From: Dermatophilus congolensis
Lineage (GTDB): Bacteria; Actinomycetota; Actinomycetes; Actinomycetales; Dermatophilaceae
Direction of reading: 5' to 3'
Length of the DNA: 64,000 nucleotides
NCBI GenBank assembly: GCA_030538115.1
Contig: JAUNUP010000007.1
Location: forward strand, 37,782 to 101,781
The translations under genes and the position numbers were made by a program. Position 1 is the first letter of the stretch; every line of letters begins with the position of its first letter. A model generated the notes under the pieces. The model made no database searches, was not told the DNA's origin, and was given only the letters and a program-made list of their open reading frames with translations. Positions 26,289-34,720 of this stretch are shown here, in pieces.

Positions 26289-27068
26289 TCAGCGCCAGAT
26301 GAGGCCGTTCCAGCCCGACCACTCCTGGGCCTGCTTGTCGGGCACGTTTTTCACCGTGACGGTGCCGGAGTGGCGCCATTCGCCGCTCACCCAGCGGTAG
26401 GTGATGCGTTTGCCGTTGTAGATCGGCGCTTCCGGGCTGCCGCCCAGCCCTTGCAAGCGCGTGGCCACGACGCGACGGATGCCGCGGTTCATCGTGAACT
26501 CGTAGCCAGACACGTAGGCCGGGTGGTTGGCGACCGACCAGCTCGTTCGGTACGACTTCGCCCCCGGGGCGAGCAGCAACTGCCACTTACCCTGACGCAC
26601 GGTGTAGACGAAGTTGTACGGGAAGTCGCCGATGCCTCCGCTGCGGTCGACGATGATCTCTGCGCCACGCAAGCCGTCGACTCCGGCTGCCCCTACCCAC
26701 ACCTCGCTGGTCCGGAGGTCGTCGCGCTCGCGCGGCACCCGTATGTCGGTCGAGAACCTCCGCTTCGTCGCGGTCCTCGTGGAGAGCCGGTAGATGTAGT
26801 CGGTGCTGCGGATGCCGATCTTCTTCAGCTCGGTGAAGTCAGCGCGACCGTCGCCGTCGACGTCTGCGTTCGTCGAGGTCGCAACAGGTGGCGTGCTCTC
26901 GGCAGCCGCGGAGGCGGGCTGCGCGTTCGCGGGCGAGGCGCCGGCGGCTGGCACCGCCCCGGCGAGCGCGACCGCGGCGACCACCCCCGCTCCCAGCGCA
27001 GTCCCGGCCCGTCGGGTTGCCATTGCTGTAGTTGTGCGGGCGATTCGTGGGCGAGTGGTTGCTGACAT
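26289..27068 (-). CDS. Secreted protein with an EF-hand/FG-GAP-like calcium loop
   Basis: A 259-residue exported protein I cannot assign. A basic start and hydrophobic core (TRRAGTALGAGVVAAVALAGAVPAAGA) form the signal. The mature protein begins with DVDGDGRADFTELKKIG, a Dx[DN]xDG calcium loop as in dockerins, EF-hands and FG-GAP repeats. The rest is beta-rich with aromatic residues and ends WSGWNGLIWR. GGGGAGG lies upstream of the ATG at 27068. It is convergent with the toxin gene (5-nt gap). Binding of calcium and a surface role are inferred. Confidence 0.7.
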   Translation of the reverse strand: MSATTRPRIARTTTAMATRRAGTALGAGVVAAVALAGAVPAAGASPANAQPASAAAESTPPVATSTNADVDGDGRADFTELKKIGIRSTDYIYRLSTRTATKRRFSTDIRVPRERDDLRTSEVWVGAAGVDGLRGAEIIVDRSGGIGDFPYNFVYTVRQGKWQLLLAPGAKSYRTSWSVANHPAYVSGYEFTMNRGIRRVVATRLQGLGGSPEAPIYNGKRITYRWVSGEWRHSGTVTVKNVPDKQAQEWSGWNGLIWR

Positions 27069-27279
27069 CTCGAAACGCCTCCCCTGACGTCGAGGTGAAT
27101 CGTGGCCGCACCGCTGTCGGTGTAGTCCCCCGGGTGGCCACTGCGGCGGTCCACCGACGACCGTCCCAGCACGCTACTCCCGAGCAACCTTGCGGGGAAA
27201 GGCTCCTCCCGTCACGTTCGCACACCGAACCGATAACGCCCCCCTGGCCGCCCCGCACGAAAACGCACCAGGAGGCACG

Positions 27280-27339
27280 ATGTCGCAATGTCTCTTACTA
27301 AGTGACACAATCGACAAATCTGCCCCTTATGTCACTTAG
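27280..27339 (+). CDS. Possible 19-residue leader peptide upstream of the Fic gene
   Basis: A short frame, MSQCLLLSDTIDKSAPYVT, with a strong AGGAGG 4-5 nt before its ATG, ends with TAG 16 nt before the Fic start. It lies inside the long inverted repeat, so its translation would melt the left arm. It may be a regulatory leader; alternatively the ribosome site belongs to a longer Fic transcript. No homology is known to me. Confidence 0.35.
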   Translation: MSQCLLLSDTIDKSAPYVT

Positions 27340-27357
27340 TAAGAGACATTGCGACAT
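27280..27357. repeat. Perfect 28-bp inverted repeat holding two operator-like palindromes
   Basis: Bases 27280-27307 and 27330-27357 are perfect reverse complements separated by 22 nt. Each arm contains GTCTCTTACTAAGTGAC or its complement (27290-27306 and 27331-27347), itself a 17-bp palindrome with one mismatched pair. The two palindrome centres are 41 bp apart, close to four helical turns. The right arm overlaps the Fic start codon at 27356. It fits either a pair of repressor sites or an RNA stem that hides the start. Confidence 0.8.
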
Positions 27358-28498
27358 GACGATCTACACAACCCCGCAGCTCGACCTCGAAGACGGTCCG
27401 GTCATCGACGAGATCCACGCGATGCGCTCCGACCTCTCGGGGTATTTGCGTGTGCCACAACGTTGGACCGGCACACTGCGCCGGTCGAGCAAGGCGCGTG
27501 CCATCCGCGGCTCCAACAGCATCGAGGGCTACAACGTCACGGAACAAGACGCCCTCGCCGCCGTCGACGACGAGGAGCCACTCACCGCCGACGAACGCAC
27601 ATGGGCCGAGATCACCGGGTATCGACGGGCGCTCACGTACGTGCTGCAGATGGCGGTGCTCCCCGAATTTCGCCTCGACGCGCAGACCCTTCGCTCCCTG
27701 CACTTCATGCTGCTCGAACACGAGCATTCGAAGTCGCCGGGCCGATTCCGTACGGGCCAGGTGTTCGTGCACGACGAGGCGAGGGACGAGGTCGTCTACG
27801 AAGGCCCAGACGCTGACGACGTGCCGCATCTCGTCGATGAACTCATCGATGCCTGCCAGGAGTCTGTCGGCGTCGATCCCTTGGTGCGCGCTGCGATGGC
27901 CCACCTCAACCTCGCGATGATCCACCCGTTCCGCGACGGCAACGGCCGCATGGCGCGCGTGCTGCAGACCCTGCTACTCGCCCAGGACACGATCCTCGAG
28001 CCGACGTTCTCCAGCATCGAGGAGTGGCTGGGTCACAACACCGACGACTACTACCGCGTGCTCGCGCGCACGGGCGCGGGCTCGTGGCACCCGGAGCACG
28101 ACGCTTCACTATGGGTCAAGTTCAATCTGCGTGCCCACCACATGCAGGCACAGACCCTGCAGAGACGCTTCGCCGAAGCCGACGTGCTGTGGCGTCACAT
28201 CGACGACCTTGTCGCCACGCACCACCTACCGGAGCGGGTAGGAGACGCCCTCTTCGACGCCATCCACGGCGCGAGAGTGCTGCGCCCCAGCTACATGGAC
28301 CGCGCGGACGTCGAGGGCCGCACAGCAACCCGAGACCTCGTACGTCTCAGCGAACTAGGGCTGCTGAACCCGATAGGTAAGTCCCGTGGCCGCTACTACC
28401 TGCGCGGACCAGTGCTGGAAGATGTGGCGAAAGATCTGGCGAAGCGGCGCGCTCCCCTCGTCGACCCCTACCCGTGGCTCCGCGGAGCACTCGCCTGA
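27356..28498 (+). CDS. Fic-family protein (AMPylator/nucleotidyl transferase) with C-terminal winged helix
   Basis: A 380-residue protein. The Fic core has the complete motif HPFRDGNGRMAR (catalytic His, Mg-binding Asp, anion-binding Asn-Gly-Arg). The N-domain carries SNSIEGYN, a match to the autoinhibitory [S/T]xxxE[G/N] helix whose Glu blocks ATP gamma-phosphate placement. The C-terminal 90 residues form a winged-helix domain (TATRDLVRLSELGLLNPIGKSRGRYYL). Such Fic-wHTH proteins modify target proteins and often bind their own operator. The ATG at 27356 is preferred because the in-frame codons from 27302 lie within the inverted repeat. Target unknown. Confidence 0.9.
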   Translation: MTIYTTPQLDLEDGPVIDEIHAMRSDLSGYLRVPQRWTGTLRRSSKARAIRGSNSIEGYNVTEQDALAAVDDEEPLTADERTWAEITGYRRALTYVLQMAVLPEFRLDAQTLRSLHFMLLEHEHSKSPGRFRTGQVFVHDEARDEVVYEGPDADDVPHLVDELIDACQESVGVDPLVRAAMAHLNLAMIHPFRDGNGRMARVLQTLLLAQDTILEPTFSSIEEWLGHNTDDYYRVLARTGAGSWHPEHDASLWVKFNLRAHHMQAQTLQRRFAEADVLWRHIDDLVATHHLPERVGDALFDAIHGARVLRPSYMDRADVEGRTATRDLVRLSELGLLNPIGKSRGRYYLRGPVLEDVAKDLAKRRAPLVDPYPWLRGALA

Positions 28499-28501
28499 CC
28501 C

Positions 28502-30007
28502 CTACGTGTCTCGCGAGGTTCGTGCTCTTACCTTGCTTCGGACCACGAAGGCCAAGACCACGAGCAAGACTGCGTAGATGAGGATCGGGATCGCGCCCGA
28601 GAATAGGACCGACCAGTCTCCGCCGGAGCCGAGGAGGGCGTCCCGCAAGGAGGTCTCGGCCAGGGGGCCCAGGACCATGCCGATCATCAGCGGCGCCAGC
28701 GGGACTCCGTGGCGGCGCATCGCGAAACCGATGAGCGCGATGCCGAGCAGCATGAACAGGTCGAAGACCGCGCCCGAGGTGGCATAGACGCCGAGGCCGC
28801 AGAACAGCATGATCCCCGCGTACAGGTACGGCTTCGGGATCAGCAGCAGCTTGGCCCACAGCGGCGCGAACGGCAGGTTGAGCACCAAGAGCACGATCAT
28901 CGCGAGGAAGAAGCTCGCCAGCAGCGCCCACACGAGGTCGGGGGCGCGGTCGAAGAGCAGCGGCCCTGGCTGGAGGCCGTACTGCTGGAACGCCGCCAGC
29001 ATGATCGCGGCCGTGCTCGACACCGGCAGACCTAGCGCGAGCAGCGCACCCATCGCCGTGCCCGTGGTCGCGTTGCCAGCCGCCTCCGGAGCCGCGAGCC
29101 CACGGATGGCGCCCTTGCCGAACTGCGGGTCGGGCCGGCGACGGTCGAGGCGACGCTCCACGTCGTAGGCCATGAACGTCGGCACCTCGGCACCACCCAC
29201 CGGGATCACACCGAACGGCAGACCGATCGCGGTGCCGCGCAGCCATGCCGGGCCGGCCTCCTTCACTTCGGCCCGGGTGAGGAACGGCCGGCCGGAGACC
29301 GTGATCTCGTGCTTCGACGGGTCACGCCGGATGCGGGAGGCGACGTGGAAGACCTCGCCCAATGCCAGCACCGCGACGGTGACCGTGACGATCGAGATGC
29401 CGTCGAACATCTGCGGCACGTGAAGCGTGAACCGCTCGGCGCCGGTGAACGAGTCGATGCCGATCACCGCGACACCGAGGCCGAGGATGAGCGACGCGAG
29501 GCCCTTGAGCACCGAGTCGGCGACGATCGAGGAGGTCGCCACGAACGCGAAGATCGCCAGCGCGAAGAACTCGGCCGGGCCGAAGTTGGCCGAGAAGTCG
29601 GCGAGCGCCGGGGCGAGGAAGACGACGACCACCGAGGAGATCATGCCGCCGACGAAGGCACCGATCGCGGAGGTGGCGAGCGCTTGCGGGGCCCGGCCCG
29701 CCTTGGCCATCTGGTGCCCCTCGAACGTGGACGCGATCGCCGAGCCCTGGCCGGGAGTGTTCATGAGGATCGCCATCGTCGAGTCGCCGAACAGCCCACC
29801 GAAGTAGACGCCGGAGAAGACGATGAACGCCGCCGTCGGGTCGAGGGCGAACGTCATCGGCAGCAGCAGCGCCACCGCCATTGAGGAGCCGAGTCCGGGC
29901 ATGACGCCGACCGCGGTGCCGAGCAGACAACCGACCACGACCCAGAGCAGGTTCATCGGGCTCAGCGCCCCGCCGAACCCCTCTAGGAGCATCGAGATCT
30001 GTTCCAT
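28502..30007 (-). CDS. tctA: Tripartite tricarboxylate transporter, large permease subunit
   Basis: A 501-residue membrane protein with about twelve helices, the TctA subunit of a secondary tripartite tricarboxylate transporter. Family blocks are GTAVGVMPGLGSSMAVALLLPMTF, VYFGGLFGDSTMAILMNTPG and the conserved glycine-rich central loop. The true start is ATG 30007; the long in-frame extension upstream is the tctB gene in another frame. Its start overlaps the tctB stop (TGATG), so it is the last gene of tctCBA. Substrates of such systems are citrate, other tri/dicarboxylates or aromatic acids. Confidence 0.93.
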   Translation of the reverse strand: MEQISMLLEGFGGALSPMNLLWVVVGCLLGTAVGVMPGLGSSMAVALLLPMTFALDPTAAFIVFSGVYFGGLFGDSTMAILMNTPGQGSAIASTFEGHQMAKAGRAPQALATSAIGAFVGGMISSVVVVFLAPALADFSANFGPAEFFALAIFAFVATSSIVADSVLKGLASLILGLGVAVIGIDSFTGAERFTLHVPQMFDGISIVTVTVAVLALGEVFHVASRIRRDPSKHEITVSGRPFLTRAEVKEAGPAWLRGTAIGLPFGVIPVGGAEVPTFMAYDVERRLDRRRPDPQFGKGAIRGLAAPEAAGNATTGTAMGALLALGLPVSSTAAIMLAAFQQYGLQPGPLLFDRAPDLVWALLASFFLAMIVLLVLNLPFAPLWAKLLLIPKPYLYAGIMLFCGLGVYATSGAVFDLFMLLGIALIGFAMRRHGVPLAPLMIGMVLGPLAETSLRDALLGSGGDWSVLFSGAIPILIYAVLLVVLAFVVRSKVRARTSRDT

Positions 30008-30576
30008 CAGAACCCACCTCCGAGAATGCCCGAGGGCAGGTTGAGCCCGAGGCCCACCGCGAACGCCAGGTACACGACGCTCGAGACGACGAGTGCGAGG
30101 CTCAGGTCGAAGAGGGGGCGGCGTGAACCGATACCGCGCGCTACACACCAGAAGAGCAGGGCGCCCGCGAGGATCCAGCCGAGCCACGGCAGCAGCGCCG
30201 CGAAGGCCGCGAAACCGCCGACGCACCAGGCGACCGCGCTCCAGTCGCTGAACATGCGGAAGGTATGGCCGCTCGTCTCTTCGACGGGCTCGGGCTTACG
30301 CAGGTACTCGAGTACGAGCAGCGCTGCGACCACGTAGCCGGCGATGGCCAGCAGCCACGGGTAGAACGTCGGACCTGGGAATCGTGCCCCGGCGGGCTGC
30401 ACCATCGTGAGGTTGCCGACAGCCAGGTACGTGGAGAACGCGGCGAGGATCAGCGGGATGACGAGGCCGCTGCGCCCTTCGAGAAATCCCCGGGAAGGCG
30501 GGGCGTCGCTGCGGTGCCGCCCGGCTCCAGCCGCGTGGGCCTGGGCGTCGTCGGGGCGGATCGGGTCGCCGCTCAC
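30007..30576 (-). CDS. tctB: Tripartite tricarboxylate transporter, small membrane subunit
   Basis: A 189-residue protein with four hydrophobic segments (for example LVIPLILAAFSTYLAVGNL and LALVVSSVVYLAFAVGLGL), the TctB layout. It begins with GTG at 30576, overlapping the tctC stop by 4 nt (GTGA), and ends overlapping the tctA start. TctB subunits are poorly conserved in sequence, so the call rests on topology, length and operon place. Confidence 0.88.
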   Translation of the reverse strand: MSGDPIRPDDAQAHAAGAGRHRSDAPPSRGFLEGRSGLVIPLILAAFSTYLAVGNLTMVQPAGARFPGPTFYPWLLAIAGYVVAALLVLEYLRKPEPVEETSGHTFRMFSDWSAVAWCVGGFAAFAALLPWLGWILAGALLFWCVARGIGSRRPLFDLSLALVVSSVVYLAFAVGLGLNLPSGILGGGF

Positions 30577-31583
30577 TTGAACACCTCCACGAGTTTGCCG
30601 ATGCGTTCGACCTCGCCCTTCATCCACGTGTCGAGTTCGGGGCCGGTGAGGAAGACGTCGGTCCACCGGTTGCGCTCGATGGCGTCGCGCCACTGCGGCG
30701 TCTGCGTCGCCTCGGTCACGAGTGTGGTGAGCTCGGCCTTCTCCTCGGGCGTAATGCCAGGGGGCGCGACGACAGCGCGCCAGTTCGCGAGCGTCACGTC
30801 GTATCCCTGCTCCTTGAGCGTGGGGACGTCCATGCCGGGCAGCCGCTCGGGTGCCGCGATGCCGAGAGCGCGCAGACGGCCGGCCTCGATCTGGTCGGTC
30901 ATGTCGGCGATGCCTGCGGCGGAGGCTGCGGCCGTGTCGGTGATGAGCGCCTGCGCGGCCTCACCGCCTCCGGCCTTGGGGATGTAGGTGAGCTGGTCGG
31001 CGGGGATGCCGAGCTTTGTGCCGAACTCGGTCATGACGAGCTGGTCGAAGCTGCCGCCGCCGGTCCACGCGATCGATTTGGGGTTGGCCTTCCAGGCCGT
31101 GACCAGCTCGTCGAGGGTCTGGTAGGGCGAATCGCCCTTCACGACGACGACGTTGTACTCCTCCACGACGCGGGCGATGAGGGTGACATCGTCGTGGTTC
31201 ACGGGAGCGCCGAGCTGCTCGACACCGGCCACGAGGCCCGTGCCGGTGACCATGAGGTTGTTGGCGCGGCCGCCCATCGTCGTCATCTTGCCGAGCCCGA
31301 TCGTGCCCGCCGCACCCGGCACGTTGACGACCTGAACGTTGTTGACCAGCTTGTTCGCGCGCATGGCCTGCTGCATCTCGCGCTGGAAAGTGTCCCAGCC
31401 GCCACCCGGTCCGGCGGGCGCGACGAGGGTCATGTTCGAGCGGATGTCGCTGCCTCCGGAGGCCCGCTGCACGGAGAAGAAGCTCGCCGCGCCGATGACG
31501 AGGACCGCGAAGAGCGCGTACACCGCCATCGCGACGGGTCGGCGTCGAGCGCGCTGCTCGGGCGGAGATGTGGAGCTGGACAA
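30573..31583 (-). CDS. tctC: Tripartite tricarboxylate transporter, substrate-binding protein
   Basis: A 336-residue exported binding protein of the Bug/TctC family. A basic tail and membrane anchor ([20 protein letters not shown]) precede the binding domain with [29 protein letters not shown] and [13 protein letters not shown]. These are the usual loops holding the ligand carboxylate. It captures the substrate and delivers it to TctAB. The TTG at 31583 is preferred because GGGGAGG lies 5 nt before it; a GTG at 31610 is the alternative. The gene opens tctCBA and is divergent from a universal stress protein gene. Confidence 0.9.
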   Translation of the reverse strand: MSSSTSPPEQRARRRPVAMAVYALFAVLVIGAASFFSVQRASGGSDIRSNMTLVAPAGPGGGWDTFQREMQQAMRANKLVNNVQVVNVPGAAGTIGLGKMTTMGGRANNLMVTGTGLVAGVEQLGAPVNHDDVTLIARVVEEYNVVVVKGDSPYQTLDELVTAWKANPKSIAWTGGGSFDQLVMTEFGTKLGIPADQLTYIPKAGGGEAAQALITDTAAASAAGIADMTDQIEAGRLRALGIAAPERLPGMDVPTLKEQGYDVTLANWRAVVAPPGITPEEKAELTTLVTEATQTPQWRDAIERNRWTDVFLTGPELDTWMKGEVERIGKLVEVFK

Positions 31584-31740
31584 CGCGGCCTCCCCGTGCG
31601 CGGCCACCACCTCGGAACCGCTGTGTTCTGAGTCACTTTCCGGATTCTGGCCTACTGTAATGTCGGAACAACTTCACTGCATTCGAATCTGCTCGATCCG
31701 AGTGAACCGCGGCTCACGCGAACGACCGGAAGGGACCGAT

Positions 31741-32097
31741 ATGACCGTCCTCCTCGCCCGCGACCACACCCCCGAGGGTGAAGCCGCACTCGCGTTCGCG
31801 CTCGATGTGGCCTCGCGCAGGTCCGAGACGCTGCTCATGTTCCACCTCGACGGCTCCCAGGGCGACGATCGCGCGGAGGTCGACGGCGTCACGGTGCAGC
31901 ACGCCGTTCCTGACGCTCGCGCGCGCGACGCAGTCGGCGAACTCATCGACACGGCGAACGCGGGCGAGATCTCACTGGTCGTCATCGGCGTCAAGCAGCG
32001 CACTCCCGTCGGCAAGCTCTTTCTGGGTAGCGCGGCGCAGAAGATCTTGCTGGAGGCGCGGCCGCCGGTCGTCGCAGTCAAGGCGACGGAGCACTGA
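31741..32097 (+). CDS. Universal stress protein (UspA family)
   Basis: A 118-residue single-domain UspA protein. It opens [24 protein letters not shown] and ends with the nucleotide-binding G-rich block [36 protein letters not shown], close to the ATP-binding Gx2Gx9G[S/T] pattern. GGAAGGGA precedes the ATG by a good distance. It is divergent from tctCBA across 157 nt, so the two units may share regulation. Confidence 0.85.
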   Translation: MTVLLARDHTPEGEAALAFALDVASRRSETLLMFHLDGSQGDDRAEVDGVTVQHAVPDARARDAVGELIDTANAGEISLVVIGVKQRTPVGKLFLGSAAQKILLEARPPVVAVKATEH

Positions 32098-32208
32098 GCC
32101 CAACGGCAGACCCACGGCGTCAGGGGGCTGCTCGCCTCCCTCGACGACACGAACAGTTCATCGCCGCTAACTGACTATCGCCCCGCGCCGCCTCGTAAGC
32201 TCCGTTGT

Positions 32209-33051
32209 GTGAGCAATGACGCAGCACAGACGGAGACGGTCGACCCCGCCAATCCGCTCGGGCTTCGGACCGATGTCGGGGCGTATTACATTCCGCTGGA
32301 GGACGGGTCGTTCATGCCGACCATCCATGCCCAGGGGGCGTGGTTGGCGCACGAGCAGCACATGGCTCCCGTCGGTGGGCTCATCGCGCACTGCCTGCAG
32401 GCCTACAACAACCGCACCGACCTGCAGATCGCTCGGCTCACGCTCGAGATCCTCGGCGTCATGCCCGCCAAGCCGACCACTGTGACCTGCGAAACCATCC
32501 GCTCCGGGCGCACCATCGAGCTCGACGAGGCCACGCTCACCATCGACGGCAAGGTCGCTGTTCGCGCCCGGGCCTGGCGGCTCGCCCGCGTCAACACCAG
32601 CGCGGTCGCCGGGGATTTCATGCCCCGCCTCCCGTTTCCGGGCGACATGCCGGAGGCGTCGCTCGCCGGCACCTGGGCGGGCGGGTTCATCCGCTCCCTC
32701 GAATACCGCTCCGCCGGCGAGCGAGAGCCTGGGCGAGGCCAGTTGTGGATGCGACCCAAGGTCCACCTCGTCTATGGCGTGCCCGTTCACCCCGTCGCCG
32801 CCTACATCGGGCTGGTCGACACGGCCAACGGTGTCGCCCCGCGCGCCAACCCGCAGGAGTGGATGTTCCCGAATACCGACCTGACCATCCACCTCTTCCG
32901 CGAGCCCCACGCCGGCTGGGTCGGTTTCGACACCGACGTGGCCTTCGGTGACACCGGAGTGGGCCTCACCAGCACCCGCCTGCACGACGTTCATGGGCCG
33001 GTCGGGCGGGCGGAGCAGATCCTCACCGTCCGTCGCATGCCCGAACGCTGA
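32209..33051 (+). CDS. Acyl-CoA thioesterase-like (double hotdog) protein
   Basis: A 280-residue protein of the thioesterase-like superfamily. The first hotdog has GAWLAHEQHMAPVGGLIAHCLQAY, in the place of the TesB hot-dog helix, and the second contains YIGLVDTANGVAPRAN. These proteins hydrolyse fatty acyl-CoA thioesters. It starts with GTG at 32209. It precedes a WS/DGAT acyltransferase gene by 85 nt on the same strand, suggesting shared lipid metabolism. Confidence 0.8.
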   Translation: MSNDAAQTETVDPANPLGLRTDVGAYYIPLEDGSFMPTIHAQGAWLAHEQHMAPVGGLIAHCLQAYNNRTDLQIARLTLEILGVMPAKPTTVTCETIRSGRTIELDEATLTIDGKVAVRARAWRLARVNTSAVAGDFMPRLPFPGDMPEASLAGTWAGGFIRSLEYRSAGEREPGRGQLWMRPKVHLVYGVPVHPVAAYIGLVDTANGVAPRANPQEWMFPNTDLTIHLFREPHAGWVGFDTDVAFGDTGVGLTSTRLHDVHGPVGRAEQILTVRRMPER

Positions 33052-33136
33052 GCCGGAGCGTCGCGAAACACGGCCGCGTCTGTCACTCTGTGAGGCACCG
33101 ACCTACGACCGACCAACGGGGAGGGCGAGCAGCGCG

Positions 33137-34657
33137 ATGCGGCAACTGACCGGTCTCGAGCAGGTCTTCCTCAAACTCGAGGGCCCCACGACCAGCGCCG
33201 TCATCGGCTGCCTGGTTCGGTTCGACGCGCCGCAGCCTGGGCAGCCGGTGCCCGACGAGCCGTTCATGCGGATGCGGCTGCACGAACGCATCCCCCACAT
33301 CCCGCCATTCAGGCAGAGGGTCGTGCCGGTGCCGCTCGGTCTCGACCACGCCTACCTGGCCGAAAGCGACCGGGTGGATGTCGAACGGCACCTGCGCACG
33401 ATCACGCTCGCGGCGCCGGGCGACGAGCGCGCCCTCTCCGCCGAGATCTCGCGGATCATGAGCACCGACCTCGCCCCCGATGACCCCGACGGTCCACGCT
33501 GGGACTACACGATCATCGACGGCCTCGCCGACGGCGGCCTCGCGCACCTCATGCGCGCCCACCACGCGCTCGCCGACGGCAGCACCATGCTGCGCATCTG
33601 GGACGCACTCGCTGACGATCCCCAGGCTCCGCTGCCCGACCACGTCGAAACCCGCACCCTGCCGCAGCCTCTGTTCGGCTCCACGGAGATGGCCGCCCGC
33701 GCCGCTCTCGGCCTCGCCAAGAAGACGTACCAGGTGGTCAAGTTCGAGTACGACGTCGTCAAGTGGGCCGCCTCCCGCTACGAGACCGAAGGGCTCAGTG
33801 CGCTGCCCGGGTTCGTGTCGAGCATGCTGCCCGGCACCGCGGGGCGCGAACTGACCGCGCTGTTCAACCGGCGCCTGCGCGCGCGGGGAGCCCCCGAGCT
33901 GACGCAGTACACGAAGACCTACGGCAACGGGCCCGACTCCCCCATCAACGGACGCGCGTCGAGCAAACGCACCGTCGCCTACGACGAAGTGGCCTTCGAC
34001 GAAGTCAAGAGCCTGAGCCGGCTCGCAGGAACGACGATCAACAACATCGTGGTCACAGTGGCTGCGGGGGCACTCCGCCGGTTCTTGACGGATCTCGACC
34101 CCACCGGTTCTGCCCCCACCGAGCCGATCGTCGTGTCAATTCCCGTGTCACTGTGGGGAGATCACGTCGATCACCCCTGGGGCAACCACGTGCACATGAT
34201 CCTGGCCGACCTGCCCGTGCACCTCGCCGATCCGTTGGAACGGCTCACGCACGTCACCGAGGCACTCATCGCCGCACGGGCCAGCCTCGACAACACCCCC
34301 GCTCACCTGGTCAACGACTTCAGCAGCATCATCCCGCCCGACTTCTACGGCCTCGTCGTGAAGATCTGGACCCGTCTGCCCGACAAACTCTCCCGCCCCG
34401 CCTGGAACGTGGTCGTCTCCAATGTGCGCGGGCCCAAGAAGCCTGATTCGTTGAACGGCATGCGGATCCGGAGCTACTTTCCGATCTCGTTCCTGTCGAT
34501 CGGCGGCGGCATCAACATCAGCCTGCAGAGCTACGTCGACCGGTTCTGCTTCGGCATCGTCGGCGCCCCCGACAAGACCGGCGACTTGTGGCCGCTCGTC
34601 GGGCACCTCCGCGAGGCGCTGGAGGAGCTGCGCACGGCCCTCGAGGCGCGGGGCTGA
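33137..34657 (+). CDS. WS/DGAT-type acyltransferase (wax ester/triacylglycerol synthase family)
   Basis: A 506-residue bifunctional wax-ester synthase/diacylglycerol acyltransferase homologue. The catalytic motif HHALADG (HHxxxDG) lies near residue 141-147. The C-domain has the structural block NVVVSNVRGP and SLQSYVDRFCFGIVGAP. The family uses acyl-CoA to esterify diacylglycerol or fatty alcohols and builds storage lipid in actinobacteria. The ATG at 33137 is chosen because an upstream in-frame stretch overlaps the thioesterase gene's end; MRQLTGLEQ is the normal opening. Confidence 0.92.
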   Translation: MRQLTGLEQVFLKLEGPTTSAVIGCLVRFDAPQPGQPVPDEPFMRMRLHERIPHIPPFRQRVVPVPLGLDHAYLAESDRVDVERHLRTITLAAPGDERALSAEISRIMSTDLAPDDPDGPRWDYTIIDGLADGGLAHLMRAHHALADGSTMLRIWDALADDPQAPLPDHVETRTLPQPLFGSTEMAARAALGLAKKTYQVVKFEYDVVKWAASRYETEGLSALPGFVSSMLPGTAGRELTALFNRRLRARGAPELTQYTKTYGNGPDSPINGRASSKRTVAYDEVAFDEVKSLSRLAGTTINNIVVTVAAGALRRFLTDLDPTGSAPTEPIVVSIPVSLWGDHVDHPWGNHVHMILADLPVHLADPLERLTHVTEALIAARASLDNTPAHLVNDFSSIIPPDFYGLVVKIWTRLPDKLSRPAWNVVVSNVRGPKKPDSLNGMRIRSYFPISFLSIGGGINISLQSYVDRFCFGIVGAPDKTGDLWPLVGHLREALEELRTALEARG

Positions 34658-34720
34658 AGCCCTGCGCCTGACCTATCCGGCCGGGATTCCGCGGCACGCT
34701 CTCTTCGCGTCGTCGCAGCG

